A stretch of DNA of 64,000 nucleotides from Cladopsammia gracilis (lineage: Eukaryota > Cnidaria > Anthozoa > Scleractinia > Dendrophylliidae). Under the pieces are notes generated by a model. That model had not been told where the DNA came from. It did not search any database and saw only the letters and a program-made list of their open reading frames with translations. Within the stretch, counting starts at the first letter, position 1. Every line of letters starts with the position of its first letter. The stretch is from positions 122,501 to 186,500 of the forward strand of contig JAJGOT010000515.1 of the NCBI GenBank assembly GCA_022457155.1, read 5' to 3'. Both the position numbers and the translations under genes were made by a program. Shown here one piece after another: positions 11,308 to 24,316 of this stretch.

Positions 11308-12629
11308 AAATTAATCAGGATCCCACATCTATAACTCTAAAGCAAAAGATATCTGGGAGTGAATTTCAGCAGAAAAAAAAAAACACATCGTTTGAAAATG
11401 TTAATTGCACCTGTATAGAGTTAACAAAAATTTAATTTTTATCAACTTTATTGGTTTAGCAATTCAAATCACCAATAGATTATACCGCATTTACAAAAGA
11501 TATTTTGCTCATTTAGAAAATTATCGATACATTATCGGTAACCAAAACGTTTTATCCTGTTTCTTTTGTAATCATCTGGTTGTGTTTGCTATTTTTCGGT
11601 TTTAGGTCGATGGAAGCGAGGGCAAAATACTTCGCGCATAAAGTGCGGATTTTACGCTATGCTGAAATTAATAATAAAAGCAAACCGTCAAAACAACATA
11701 AATATAAAAGTTCAAAGCCGTCAAAACAAAGTTAAAAGATCGTGAGAAGTAAATTAAAAATTCCACCCTAACGTTAACTTTCTGACCAATTTCTTCAAGA
11801 ACATGTCCCGTTTCCTTGGCAATAAGATACAAGATACTCAACCTGCTTGTTAGTAACTATTCTGCGTTTCGTATTTTTTAAAATTCTGACTATTAGTAAT
11901 ATGGATCCACTTTACTCTCATCATGCGTAACAGCCGAGCTCTTACGCATGAGTGCATGCAGGCATTACCGATGAGCAAAATGAAACGCACCTTGTGTCAC
12001 TCAGCAACGCAAGCACCGATAATATACTTTGTTGCAAGAGCGGAAAGCGATAAAAAAAACCCGCAGTTTAACTAAACGGACATTTTTAGCAGATATACAG
12101 CGGTAATGTAATTTGCGACAATTTGCTTTTAAAATGAATGAGGACTTCGTAAACTCAATGGCACATCATTAGAAGCAGTTTTCATTCTATGATCTACGGT
12201 AGTTTTTGTCTCCCGATTTCGCTCGCGTCTTTGCAGGAACAAGGACAAAAGTCGGTGATACATCCATCGAGTATTCAGCATTCGTTCTCCACAGATTCAC
12301 AAACAGTATACAAGAACAAATCTCGCCATGACTATTGCAATAAGTGCTTTGATCTGCAAGTTGGAGAGCATTGTAACTTTTCTCGTCTTTTGTCTTTTAA
12401 TCCCTGCTGATCGTGTTAGCATTTTGAAGCTAGTTAAATACATCGCCAAGTGTTATATATCGTAAACTCGAAACTGTATTCCTTTTTGCGGAGATGACGC
12501 AGTTTGGCAGCAAGATCGTCCAGCGAACCGCCACATAATCCACGCTTTAATGGTCATAGAAGGAGTACCGGACATCGAGAAACTCCGACATATTATTTAT
12601 AAGCGGCTTGTTTATGGAAAAGATTAAAA
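11308..12629. other. non-coding stretch
   Basis: No gene or strong repeat recognised on either strand. Confidence 0.4.
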
Positions 12630-12734
12630 GGGTGCATAGGCGGCGGAGCAGGGGGGGGGGGGGGGGGGGGGCTGAGGGGGGGGGGGGGGCTGTAGTCCCC
12701 CAAAACAAAAATTTGGGAGGCACACCCCTCCCCC

Positions 12735-12869
12735 ACACGTTTTGGTGCCTAAAATATCGCTACCCCAGTACCCCAGTACGTCAGGTTACCAATATAAGAA
12801 CCGTGTGCGAAGCTTTCAACAAAAATACTGTCACCAAAACGCTACTAGGAGAGGTCCACAAACTGTTAA
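12735..12869 (+). pseudogene. hAT transposase fragment, 5' side of the split
   Basis: The plus-strand frame resembles the region just before the hAT dimerisation domain (VCEAFNKNTVTKTLLGEV, then HKLLR). It reads directly into the TTAA at 12,866-12,869. The same reading frame resumes after the foldback element at 14,212, so the two pieces were one frame before the insertion. Confidence 0.6.
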
Positions 12870-14211
12870 GGTGGCTCGACTGGGTTTTTGAGCGACGATG
12901 CCGTTTAGCTTTGAGAAACTTGTGTACCACCACAAACGATCCAACGGAAAATTGATTGCCACAGCTGTACTAGAGAAAGATTAAAGTTTCAGATGAGATT
13001 AGTTTTATGGAAATCGGAGTTGCCAAAGCTCCGTTTGGATTTCAGAAATATTACCTTGAATATGAACTGGCCTGGAGTGTTATTTCGCTTTTACATCAAA
13101 AATTGACCCTACACTTATTAAAATTGTCATGAATTAAAAAGCGAATGATGATTTTTTTTTTAAACTTAGTCCTCATAAAGATTAATTAATATTCAATACA
13201 ACTGCTAAGTTTCAAATTCATTGAAACGTTCTAAGGATGTCAATTTACAGCCTCGACGTAGGAAAATATTGAGCTGATTTTCACGAAAGTGATTTGTTGA
13301 TCTCATTATGTGTCTCCATTGTCTCGAATCGCCATGCAATTGTAAATTTCAGTACATAATGGTTTCATAAACACTTCATTGCTTTGTTTTAAGTGTTACA
13401 TGAATTCATGATGTACTGAAAGCTACAATTCCACGGCGATTTGAGACAATGGAGATGCATAATGAAACAACAAGCCACAGGCGCGAAAATCAGCTCAATA
13501 TTTTCCTGAGTTGGCGCTAAAAATTTACAGCCTTAGAATGTTTCAATGAATTTGAAACTTGGAGGTTGTATTAAACATTAATTAATCTTCATGAGGACTA
13601 AGTTTTAAAAAAATTCATCATTCGCTTTTTAATTCATGACAATTTTAATAAATGTAGGGTCAATTTTTGATGTAAAAGCGAAATAACACTCCAGGCCAGT
13701 TCATATTCTAGGTAATATTTCTGAAATCCAAACGGAGCGATTTCCTTGAGATTTTCACCTAAGGTATTTGGATGGTATAAAATTCATGTCAGACCAAAAC
13801 ATTATTTCATCAAGCCCTGCAGACATAAGTTTTAATAACATTTCAAAATTGTTTTGTTTTTGTTGTATTTTAACACCTTAAAAATTCACTCGAAATTTTC
13901 TCGAAAACGCTTCCATAAAAATTTGTAAAATTTTGTAGACCTAAGGACAAGTACGTTAGGTCGAAGATCCAGAGAGCGTTTTCCAAAATTATCTCTTGAT
14001 GGCAAGTAATTCGGTATTATGTAAAACCGGAAGTGACGTCATAACGTTGCTTTGGCAACTCCGATTTCCATAAAACTAACCTCATCTGAAACTTTAATCT
14101 TTCTCTAGTACAGCTGTGGCAATCGATTTTCCGTTGGATCGTTTGTGGTGGTGGTACACACGTTTCTCAAAGCTAAACGGTATCGTCGCTCAAAAACCCA
14201 GTCGAGCCACC
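12870..14211. mobile_element. 1.34-kb foldback transposon inserted at TTAA
   Basis: The ends are GGTGGCTCGACTGGGTTTTT and its inverse, bounded by TTAA at 12,866-12,869 and 14,212-14,215. Terminal inverted repeats of about 165 bp are followed by a second, inner inverted pair (about 13,030-13,350 against 13,420-13,735), so most of the element folds on itself. A non-palindromic segment (about 13,736-14,045) sits only in the right half. No transposase. TTAA targets are used by piggyBac and Kolobok elements; which one moved this cannot be decided here. Confidence 0.8.
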
Positions 14212-14448
14212 TTAAGGCTGTATTTTACATTACCTGTGGCATCGGCGACTTCAGAACGTACATTTTCTGCCCTCCGACGACTTAGAAGGAACTATCTAAG
14301 ATGCTCCATGAAGAAGGATCGTCTGAACAACTGCTTGCTAATGCATTGTCACAAATCGACTACAGACACACTGGACACTGTCAAGATTGCAAAGAGGTTT
14401 GCTTCTGCCAGCGAACTACGAAAAGGACATTTTGGAAAATTTGAGTAG
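14212..14448 (+). pseudogene. hAT transposase dimerisation domain (C-terminal)
   Basis: Reads LYFTLPVASATSERTFSALR, then RLRRNYLRCSM and RLNNCLLMHCHKS: the conserved hAT C-terminal dimerisation motif (LPVS.A..ER.FS.LRR.K..LRS.M..RLN.L.L). It continues in frame the fragment ending at 12,869. The catalytic core is not present in the element, so this is a remnant. Confidence 0.8.
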
Positions 14449-14535
14449 GGGTATGTTCGTGGCTTGGTAAACGATAAGCCCCCCCCCCCCCCCCCCCCCC
14501 CCCACGTTTAAAAACGCTCCGCCGCTTCTGGGGTG

Positions 14536-14803
14536 AACGAATTTGCCCACGTTTCACACCGTCATTCAAAAATATTTAGAATATTTCGTTTGGAAGGAGG
14601 ATGAGAACTTCAGTGTGAATAAAACATCTCTTAAAATGGGAATGTAACTTTTCAAAATCTAGATGTTACAGTTGCCGAAATTTGCTCCACTCCTTTGCCT
14701 GAGTCCCTTTCGACCTGGCAATTAATTACAGTTCCAATAGTCGAAGAAGCTTATTTCGGACTTGTACTGCATTTTTCACCACAGCGTTGCAAATGGAGTC
14801 GTC
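14536..14803. other. non-coding stretch
   Basis: Flank of the hAT relic. Nothing recognised. Confidence 0.4.
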
Positions 14804-14950
14804 TTAGAGTGATTTTACTTCATCTGTGAAATAGTTAGTAGAATAGTACGCACTTTTAGACTATAATTCCTTTGTTTTCTTTTGTTTAATTTTGAGTATC
14901 ACACACTAATTGTTAGATAGTGTTTCACAGATGAAGTAAAATCACTCTAA
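14804..14950. mobile_element. short MITE
   Basis: Perfect 28-bp terminal inverted repeats: TTAGAGTGATTTTACTTCAT then CTGTGAAA, and the exact inverse at the right end. The total is 147 bp. The target duplication is ambiguous and there is no coding sequence. Confidence 0.75.
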
Positions 14951-16336
14951 CAAGGGTGTTTGTAAGGAACCTTTACGATGTGCCGTCATTAACACCTGAT
15001 CCCAAGAAATTCTCTACAAAGCAGAGATTTTATCTCAAACTGGGTGTGTTCAACTGTTGATATTCATCACACACTTTAGTGTGTTTTAATGTTTGAATAA
15101 AAGTGGCAAAAATAAAGTCAATAGGTTTTCTACTTTCAGTTTCAGAAATATGTTCATATTTTGGTTCATTTTTGTCCCCTACTTATTTCAACAAGTACAT
15201 GGCTAAAAATGTTAAAGTCAATAAGCTCTTTCAAGGCAGCCTAAAATATCCAGAGGCTAGGTGTACATGTTCAGTACATAAGACTTTACTTTAGAAGTTA
15301 GTTATCCTTCTAAAAGTATTGTTTGTTCGGCATCTACAGTCAAGGGACAAAGTAAATGTCAGTTCCTAAATCTTCCCCTGTAATTATGCTTTACCTTACA
15401 TTCAAAAGTATACAAGACTTTTTTTTAATCCTGAAAAGCGCATTACCAAACATCAAAAAAGTCCTATTGGGCTAAAACCAGACCCCAAAAAAGTCTGATG
15501 GCCCAGAACGTAACCCAAAAAAGTTATTTTTTTTTCACTATATAAAAGAGTTAACACAAAAAACACATCACAATAGTTCCAGACAGTTTTTGCATTCACC
15601 TTTCTTAATTCATCATGCATGTATTCATTTTCTCCCGGTTTCCACTTCATGTTGCCCCCACTAACTCGGCCTCAAACAAACTTGTCGGTATTTCCTTGTT
15701 AAATTTTTCCACTCTTCCGTGATCGTACAAAAAGTATCCATTGTCTTTTTTGTGCCCGGTTTTATAATTCCCCGAGGCATAAATTATATCATCAAAACTT
15801 TGGAAAAGAAACAATTGCACGTGCAAAGAAAATTGATTTGAATTTTACAATGAATATTCAATTGCTTCTTTCTTCCCGTCACCTTTTACCTCGACGAGCA
15901 TGGCGAACGAAGGTGAACATCATTGCTGTTTTGTAGTTACTTTGAAGGAAAAAATCCAAGTGAGCGCCGCTTTTTCCAACTGGAAACCATCCATGACGTT
16001 AAGAATAGAGCATGGCCTCAGAATACGCGAAATGGGTACTCAGAGCTTTGCCACATCCGAGTAATGGTTCTGGTTCCAAGCACGTGGATCAACGCTTTAG
16101 ATGCATTTCACTGGAAGCAACTTTTTTATAACAGGTAATTTCTAGTTATCCTGATGTCTTTTATTTTATAGAGTTCGCGAAATTCGTGCAAAATTGCCGG
16201 TTGGTACATTTTACGCTGTTTAATTGATGGTTTGCAATCACGTGACCTTCAGTCCTGTCGGACTGAAATGACAAAGGCCATGGTGGCCATGTTGGTGCCA
16301 GAACAAAAGAAGTTCATCAAAATTCTTTTGTAGGTG

Positions 16337-16367
<31 letters not shown>

Positions 16368-16499
16368 CAAACCAAGAATTGTTTTCGATATTTTGGAAAA
16401 GCAGGGTCAAGTACAAAGCTTCGACTTGAGACAATCGAGAGCATTCATTATCGCAGACTTTTTCAAGAAGCTTTCAAGATGTGCAAAAAGGAGCGATTT
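14951..16499. other. non-coding stretch
   Basis: No gene I can name. A short ATG frame at 15,900 reads 20 codons to a good-looking GTGAGC 5' splice site, but nothing else supports an exon there. An inverted pair (gccatggtggccatgttgg / ccaacatggccgcc) lies near 16,277-16,355. Confidence 0.35.
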
Positions 16500-16800
16500 T
16501 AGAATACCCGGCCACTAATTCTCTATTTTCGAATTGCCCATAATACACTTTATTTGCCCCCAAATTTTGCATAAACAATTCTTTTGAAATGCTCTTGGGA
16601 ATATGCAGTCCTCCCAAGAGCATTTTGCAAACAATACGTTATGCAAAATTTGGGTGGGGGGGGGGGGGGGGGGGCAAACAGAGTGTATTATGGGCAATTC
16701 GAAAATAAAGAATTTACCATGATATTCCTAAACGTTTGGAAGAACGAGGCATATAAAAACATTCATATTCACTGACATGCATAAGTGGCCGGGTATTCTA
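16500..16800. mobile_element. nested foldback MITEs
   Basis: The outer ends are TAGAATACCCGGCCACT and its inverse (AAGTGGCCGGGTATTCTA). Inside lies a second palindrome (about 16,525-16,706) with arms TATTTTCGAATTGCCCATAA and inverse. That inner palindrome includes a G run of about 21 nt near 16,653-16,673 on one arm opposite only five Cs on the other. Confidence 0.7.
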
Positions 16801-17359
16801 CACTTTTGCCCAAAAATATCGAAAGTAAAACCTACATGAAAATAAAAAATAAAAGGCATTGGGGTACCTGTGAAAAATACTTAGTAAAAAATACAATTTA
16901 GCAAGCATGTTTTATTCAAAGGAAAAATCTGTAATAGGTGGTTCTAATTGTTTAGTTTGAGGGTAAAATCCAAAGTGTGACTATTCAAATGCCACCATAA
17001 AGCTAATGAGCAGTACTGTCCTGTAGTACTGTTTATTATGCTGTTCAAGGTGGTTCTAATTTTTTGGTTTGGGGGTTTAAAATCCTAGTGTGTAACCATT
17101 CAAATGGGTAAGATTTTCGTATGACCCCATGAATTAAATATGCATGTGTGCCCTATTTTTTTTCTTTAGGTGTTCTGTTGTTTCAGTTTTAAGAACGGTA
17201 TGCATAACTAATGTATGGGGTTATACGGAAATCCCAATACATAACATAATAAGAAAGTGACCACTCGACAGCTTTCATCTTAACAGTCACACTGAAGAAG
17301 TTCATCCACATCCATTAAAATTTAAAAGGTGATTAACTCAATGTCCAACCCTGGGAATG
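16801..17359. other. non-coding stretch
   Basis: Nothing recognised apart from a repeated phrase ggtggttctaatt near 16,938 and 17,049. Confidence 0.35.
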
Positions 17360-17361
17360 AA

Positions 17362-17520
17362 TGGGGTAAGCCCCTAGGGGTTTGGGGGGGGGGGGAGGTG
17401 GGCACTCAGGTGTAATAGTGACAAGGAGGAAAGCTCCCAGGGGTTGGGAGAGGGTATTCAGGTGTAATAGTGGCGGGAGGAAAGCCCTAGGGGTTGGAGG
17501 GGGGGGGGGGGGGAGGTGGG
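17362..17520. repeat. G-rich minisatellite, about three imperfect units
   Basis: The phrases cccctaggggtttgggg, ctcccaggggttggg and ccctaggggttggagggg alternate with caggtgtaatagtg and ggaggaaag. Units are roughly 60-70 bp. Two units contain G runs over 10 nt. Confidence 0.6.
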
Positions 17521-19229
17521 TAGATATGTTTGGGAGGAAATAGTTTTTCTCGAAGGATTTGTAAAATTTTAAGAAGTAAGATTTATTGATGATAAATGAA
17601 CCAAAATAGTCCACTAACAAGCAACCTGGGCTACTCTTGCGTCAGTTTGCGTGCATATCAACTGTCCGTTGCTGTTCCAAAAATCATTTTCCTTTTTCTA
17701 CCCCTTTTTAAACCTCTAAAAATTTCATTCAAATTTAGGTAAACAGCCCATAACATAGATTCGTGAGATGTTCTAAGCGTTTTTGGATTGCTTGAAACGT
17801 GAACGAGATATTTCCATTAAATCCATGTCAAGCGACGGGAAAAAGGCATTCAGGTGTACCCCCACCTTATAAACTCTCTGTCGCTTCGATGTCGTAGTCC
17901 GGTTCTTCAATAAGCTTATGCAGATTCTCTTTTGTGACAAAACCTCGTAAAACACACAACTCGGCCCATGACAGCACACTGATTACGTATAATTATTGAA
18001 ATACAATTATATCCAATTTTTCTTCATTCATTGCCTGCATTTAGACGAATATTTCTGTGTGGTCAATCTCCAACAGGCGCAATATGCGTGACCTGCCTCG
18101 TTTCCAGTCCAGCCTCGATTGCAAAACTTAAAGGGCACACGGGACTCAGCCTTGCGTGACAAAGAAGAAACGCGTAATTTTTCAGCCTTTTTGTTCGGCT
18201 TGACGACAAAAACTTGGTGGCAATTTGAACCTTTTTTTTTTCAATGAGGCAAAGTTTAACAAGCAAAAGCCAAATTATGGCCTGAACACAGCTTTTGATC
18301 GTAGTTTTGCCAGTGTTTCGTCGAAGGGTATTTCTTCTAAACTCCTTCCATCTTTAGTGATTGCTTTGTGAGGTAAGCTTGGTTTTGTTTATTGTGATTC
18401 AATACAATATACATATTTTTAAACATAGAAGCGATCATTTTGTTTTCTAATAAGGTTTTACAAACTGGTCTTCCTTGGATTTATATCCCCACTTTTAAAT
18501 TTAAACAGGATGTGCATATAAAAAACTGACGGTATAGTTGATATAAATCACAACGCAAAACTAAGAAGACGAAGAATCGAAAAGAACAAGTGACATAAAT
18601 TACGCAGAATCGAACCAAATTTGCAAAAATCGTAACCTATTTTGCATGTCTGATGAATCTCAGTCTTTTATATGAAGTTACCCTAATTATAAGTAAAATT
18701 CCATATTCACATGATAACACTTTTTCTCGAGCGTTTCAAGTTACCCCAAAACACAATTACTGAGATTATAGCTTTTTTATAGATTTTCTCACGATGCAGC
18801 CTTGCGTGAAAAGGAAGAATTGTTGTCAAAATTGAAAACAAACATGTAATTTTTCAACCCTTTTGAAGAGATGGCGGCACGTTCTTGCGCTTCTTGCAAA
18901 ACTGAAAAAAGAGGCAAGTCATAAACAGTAATTACAGTCGATTTCCCATCCCGCATTCCGGCCTAATATGAGATCCGCTTTTGAATTTCTCTAAAATGGC
19001 TGATGTACTTATTCAAATAAGACCCCATTCACACTGAACATGTTAATAATAAATAATAACTGTTCATTCACAAATTTCATTAAGAAACGTGAAAAGCAGA
19101 TAGAAGAGGTTATCCCTTTCTAGTTTATCTCCCTCCCTAGACTAGTAACTAGAGCATAAGTAAACAAAAAATATATACATCACATTTCAAACTATAAAAT
19201 AAATTTATATTAAATGTAAGGAGAAATTA
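17521..19229. other. non-coding stretch
   Basis: No gene or strong repeat recognised. Confidence 0.35.
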
Positions 19230-19239
19230 AGACTCGGAA

Positions 19240-19400
19240 AAAAATCCGAGTCCCAGATGGGATTTGAACCCACGACGGAGCTACTGGAGACTCTATGGTG
19301 ATCAAGGGTCAATTTGTGGGTCTTGACTGGAACCGCATCGCGCAGCTACACAGCCAAGTATTGACTAGCACATGTGAAACTCACTAACAGCATCGCGCTG
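19240..19400 (-). repeat. tRNA-derived SINE-like element
   Basis: On the minus strand an A-box-like TGGCTGTGTAG (near 19,360) is followed about 100 nt later by a near-perfect RNA polymerase III B box, GTGGGTTCAAATCCCATC (near 19,275), then a T-rich run that could terminate transcription. The spacing is longer than in a normal tRNA and no cloverleaf can be drawn, so a tRNA-derived SINE or tRNA relic is likelier than a functional tRNA gene. Confidence 0.45.
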
Positions 19401-19924
19401 TCACATTAAAGCATATCAAGATGCAGCCAACCAACCTCCAAAGTGAGTATATAAATAAACTACTAAAATAAATAAAGTACTAAAATAAATTTAAAAGCGT
19501 CTGAGCTTGTTCTTATAAAAATGTTTAAATTTTCTGCTTCGGCGATTTCTTTAGGCAATTTATTGCGTTGATTATGCGAATAAAAAAGAATATTTGTAAC
19601 TATAAGTTAGTGTTGCGGATTTAGACTTGAGTTTGAAACGGTGATTGGCTCTTAAGGGTTTAGTTAAACCAAGTTGTTTTCAGTCGGCTATCTTGAATAA
19701 TTTTTAAAAGCGTGAAATAAAATGCATAAGATCAGAAAACCAAGAAAGATTTAATAGCCTGTCGTAGTCAATAAGTTTTTACGCTCTTTAATATTTTTAC
19801 TTCAAATACCGCACGAGAACTTTCGAGATATTTTCCCGTTAATCAGTATTTCAAGACCGAGTCAAAGTCGATTAAAAATTTTCGTATTTTACTTCCCCGC
19901 CGAGGCAGCACCACTGTTTGGAAA
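19401..19924. other. non-coding stretch
   Basis: Nothing recognised. Confidence 0.35.
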
Positions 19925-20115
19925 CAAACCCTTTTAGCGAAAAGGACTGGAATAAGCGACGGGCATATTCACTCGGCTATTTATTTTAACAAACCCTTTT
20001 AGCGAAAAGGGCTGGAATAAGCGACGGGCATATTCACTCGGCTATTTATTTTAACAAACCCTTTTAGCGAAAAGGACTGGAATAAGCGACGGGCATATTC
20101 ACTCGCGGCTATTTT
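19925..20115. repeat. 65-bp tandem repeat, three copies
   Basis: Units starting aaacccttttagcgaaaagg occur at 19,926, 19,991 and 20,056, each ending with a ctattt(att)ttaac-type junction. They differ by only one or two substitutions and a short insertion in the last copy. Confidence 0.8.
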
Positions 20116-21544
20116 CGGCGCTTTACACACAATAATGAAATAAATTCCCTCAGTAACTTTGATTCTAGATTTCTTGCGCACTTTCCAAGTAGCAGGCTCA
20201 GTGTTGATTCAGGTCTGATGAACAAACGAGTTTGAAGTATAGGTAATAAATTTAAAAAATGTGACCTAATAATTCGGCTGAGACAATTTATTTAGGTCCT
20301 TTTCAGTCAACATTAAGGTCTTGCAGAATAAAAATATATATTTTTCTTAAACGCTGAGTAACTCAGTGAACCAAATTCATTACATATAATGCACTGTAAA
20401 AATTGACTAGTTAAAATAACCAATTAAAATTGTTGCCAAATGCATCTGAGAGAACCCATTTTTTTTAGTCACTTTGACCCGTTTTAAATGGTTTAAAATG
20501 ACTGATTTCTTTTGGTTTGAAATAATGTATTATTATGAGTTAAAATAACTATTGATTAGTTATTTTGACCTTTCTTTTTAGTTGTTATGACTTCAATATT
20601 TACGTTGATTTAACTTTTCATAATAGTAGTTTTAACTAGTTTATTTTTAGTTAGAATAACCAATATCTTTGGTTAAATTAACTTAATTCATTTGGTTGCT
20701 AACCATTGAAATTTGTTAATTTAACTATTTAAAAAAGTACCCGGGGTGCATCTGAGACAACCCATTTTTTTTAGTTACTTTTTGTTATTTTGACTAAAAA
20801 AAATGGGTTAACAAAAACTGTTATTTTAACCTCAAAACAACAAGTAGATTTAACCCCTTCAGAAAGTTAAAATAACACTTTAAAATGGATCATATTGACA
20901 AACAGTTTTGGTTATGTCTTTATTAAACTTACCGTCAAATGTACAATTCTATGGAGCAACTTCACAATGTAAATGTTTTTTTTTTTTTAGAAAACCATGT
21001 TTCTTTCTATTTCGTTTGCATATATTCATATAAACTATAAAGGTGCTATATTTCACTGTTTGCATGAATGCATACTTGACTGAAAAACAAAATGTTTTAC
21101 AATTTCATTTTGTTGGCTATCATATGGTGGCTTTCTTAGTTCTCTTTCACTTATATTCGCCCGTTCGTTGCCGGTCGATCCTCTTCATGCATGATGTCTC
21201 AATTTGAACCATCTGAATAAAATGATGTTACGCTCTTTGTCGGAACTCCTTAAACCTGCATGATAGTAAAAAAAAAAACTAAGTATAAGCAAGTGCTTTT
21301 TCCTTGGCTTACAAATTACACATTTAAGGAAAATAAGTTTTAACAAACGACTAACAGTTAATGAAGAACACAACAACGAAAAACAACAATATCTTAGTTT
21401 AGATAACTTTAGTAGCCAGGTAAAGAGTGGTAAAACAAGTTATGAAACAAATGGTGCTAAACTTTCCAAAATACTCTCATAGATTAGCACTCAAAATGAT
21501 GATTTGGACTGAATAAGGTTCTTTCGAAATGTTAGCCAATAAAC

Positions 21545-21705
21545 GAAGGAGAAGTATCAACTTCTATTAATCAGCAGTGAGCCCAAGCAAGGCTGCCATT
21601 ACAGACAACCTCAGCAAGGAAATTGCCAGGAGGCAAGCACATGTCTTGCCTTGACAAAACTACGGCCCACAATAAACTGACAGAAGTGAACTTTCCTTTG
21701 CTGGC
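21545..21705. repeat. direct repeat, copy 1
   Basis: About 160 bp inside the CACTG element (from gagcccaagcaaggctgcca to ctgacagaagtgaactttcc) that recurs in the same orientation at 22,249-22,403 with a few differences. Confidence 0.75.
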
Positions 21706-22248
21706 CATTAATCAACATAATCTGCACGATGAAAAGTAACTTACAACTACTTTATTATTTAAATTCTACGAGTTAGACAGGTAAGTTCGGGTAAAAAGGA
21801 CCGTTTTTTGCGCTCTAATGTTTTTCTTTTTTGTGATGCCATAAAATTTGGCCTACTCACAGTTTGTACAGTAGCAGCGAGTGTTTGCTTCAGTTCTGAA
21901 AAAAAAGAAACACAGTTAGCAAAATTCCCATTTCTTTATTTTCCTACTACTCAATGGAAACGACGTATCTGAAAGAATTGTTTTAGCGAGGACCTTAAAC
22001 AAACAATCTCATATTTATTATATCTACCGTATGTCTCATTAATTATTGACCTGAGTTTTATCAATTTGAATTAAAGTTACTTTATCTTCATAAATACAAG
22101 TACAAAAGCAAACTAGAATTCTCGTTAAAACAATACACAAATCATAATGACCAGATAACTTTTTATTAAATTCAGCTGTGGCAGATAGACACTGAATAAT
22201 ATTTGTAAACTGTGACTGAGACAATTGATATCTGATCCATTTGGGTCG

Positions 22249-22403
22249 AAAGGAGAAGTGTCAACTTCTATTAAGCAGGATGAGCCCAAGCAAGGCTGCC
22301 ATTACAGACAACCTCAGCAAGGAAATTGCCAGTAGGCAAGCACATGTCTTGCCTTGACAAAACTACGGCCCCGAGCTTACAGAAGTGAACTTTCCTTTAC
22401 TGG
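22249..22403. repeat. direct repeat, copy 2
   Basis: Second copy of the segment at 21,545-21,705, about 700 bp downstream. The separation and similarity suggest an internal segmental duplication of the element. Confidence 0.75.
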
Positions 22404-23965
22404 TGTCAGTTGACTTTCAGTTTATTATTCAATCAATGGTTACTCAGAATTTTATGGAAATAAGTTTCAAATGACAGACAGCTCATGTACCGATTTCCGC
22501 TATAAGCGAACTGATAACGCATGGCATGCGTGATAGTCTTAAACAAAGGCAATTCATCGGATTCATGTCGGTTTAATTTACGCGGGCAACTCTTTATATA
22601 CCATTCAAATGAAAACGCAAAACTGCAACGATATGTCACACATAAAATGGTCGGTTTTATTGGAAACGTGCTCATATTTGGTCTGGTTAGAGATGCATAC
22701 AAAAAAAGATATTCGGTACGGACGTCGCGTGGCATGAAAGTTTTGGCGGGAAGATTCTATTTCAACGGCATCTTTTTCATAGATTAGAGACATTAGATAT
22801 AGAATTGAAGTCGTTGCATGTAAAATAATCATGATTCTGCGAATGATAATAGCTTCGTCTTGTGATATTTGAAACGTGAAATTGAGACAGATGAAAGAGG
22901 GGAACTTAAGTTTGTGCAACTTTTATAGTTACATGTATTTTATTAACGGCACCTTACCTGTTACTACACCGACCGCGACCACGGCTGACAACATGAAGGT
23001 CAGAGCGGATTTAGGCCAGAGTGGATTTCAGTTCTAGATTTTCTTCAGCTTTCTGACGAATTCGGCCAGGCGAGTTTAGTCGTACTTGCCGTGAAAAAAA
23101 ACTGAAACAAGAAGAAATGAAAAACATAAGCTTGCACAAAAGACCAGACCATGAAACAGCGGCATTTGTTACATGTAAACCCTTGATCGATTCAGTTCTT
23201 GTTTGTCCACACTAAAATAAGAAATTAAAAAAGTAACTGACAAGAGAGTCACAGTTCAAAGTCGCACTTACTCTTATATATGAATTTTCCAAGGTTTTGA
23301 ACTCCATGTACGACTGAAACAGCGAAGTTCTTGGCTGGATCATTTCAAAACGAACCATTCCGGCCCGCGGGCTGTGTTGAACTGAATTGAATTGAATGGC
23401 GCCATTGTTTTACGTCAACTTCTATCAGACCGCGAAAACGTCACCACTATTGTATAGGCGGATTCCTTGCATACTGCAATAACCGTCTTTGACAAACTGT
23501 CAGCTCAAATATAAAGTAAACAGACATATAATTCCTTGATAAAATGTTTTTAATCCCAAAGGAAGTGTGACTTGAAATAAAACAGTCAGTACAAGCAATC
23601 ACAACAGTTAAAATACCACGACAGACATTACTATCATGACTCTCTGAATCCGGCAAGAATTAGTTCGACTAATCCGTATAAATTTGAATCAATCGCTGTA
23701 ACATTATAGTCATGTTAGTCTGAATTAACGCTTGGCTGATCAAATTTTTGCCAATTCGAATTAGTTAATATAACTTTGATGATTTGCCCTGACCTAGAAT
23801 TATAGTTAATGTAATGCAGTATTAACATGTGTTTACGTGACTCGTTGTCGAATCAAAGTCCTTTTACAGAACACCTTTATTTAAGACGAATTGTTTTACT
23901 TTGTCTTGATTAGTGGGTTGACATATGCCCGCATATGGCATCAGCTGTTACTGAAATAATTAAGT

Positions 23966-24316
23966 GTAACTGATTGAAACTAATACAGTAAGTCAAAACA
24001 ACTACTCATTCAAGGTTGTTCTGACCTTTTTTTTCTTTAGTTAATATTTTCGCCTCTTAAGAATGGTCAAAATGACCATTGTAACTGATTGTTAGTAACT
24101 AATACAGTAAGTCAAAACAACTATTCATTCAAGGTTATTCTGACCTTTTTTCTTTAGTTAATATTTTCGCCTTTTAAGAATGGTCAAAATGACCATTGTA
24201 ACTGATTGTTAGTAACTAACACAGTAAGTCAAAACAACTATTCATTCAAGGTTATTCTGACCTTTTTTCTTTAGTTAATATTTTCGCCTCTTAAGAATGG
24301 TCAAAATGACCATTGT
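23966..24316. repeat. tandem repeat of about 117 bp, three copies
   Basis: Units run from taactgattg through acagtaagtcaaaacaacta to ggtcaaaatgaccattg. The three copies are nearly identical apart from T-run length. Each contains the palindrome ggtcaaaatgacc. Subterminal part of the CACTG element. Confidence 0.8.

Larger units (their letters stand above)
12635..14530 (+). mobile_element. hAT element relic with 5-bp target duplication
   Basis: The left end CATAGGCGGCGGAGC matches the inverse of the right end (CAGAAGCGGCGGAGC). Identical GGGTG flanks both sides (12,630-12,634 and 14,531-14,535). Long G (about 12,651-12,689) and C (about 14,480-14,502) tracts lie just inside each end. The interior carries a short piece of transposase coding sequence split by a TTAA-flanked foldback element. 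Internally deleted and non-functional. Confidence 0.75.

Noticed and set aside
12547..12738. Minus-strand Pro-rich frame, and the matching plus-strand Gly-rich frame
   Set aside because: By-products of the G tract at the hAT element end.
15900..15959. Possible 20-codon first exon ending at GTGAGC
   Set aside because: Only one splice site and no recognisable protein. Such matches are frequent by chance.
19240..19400. Functional tRNA gene
   Set aside because: A good B box, but the A box is about 100 nt away and no acceptor stem or cloverleaf can be formed. Called SINE-like instead.
22433..22919. Overlapping 100-codon frames on both strands
   Set aside because: They lie inside the CACTG element, match no transposase I know and overlap each other antisense. 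Probably chance frames.
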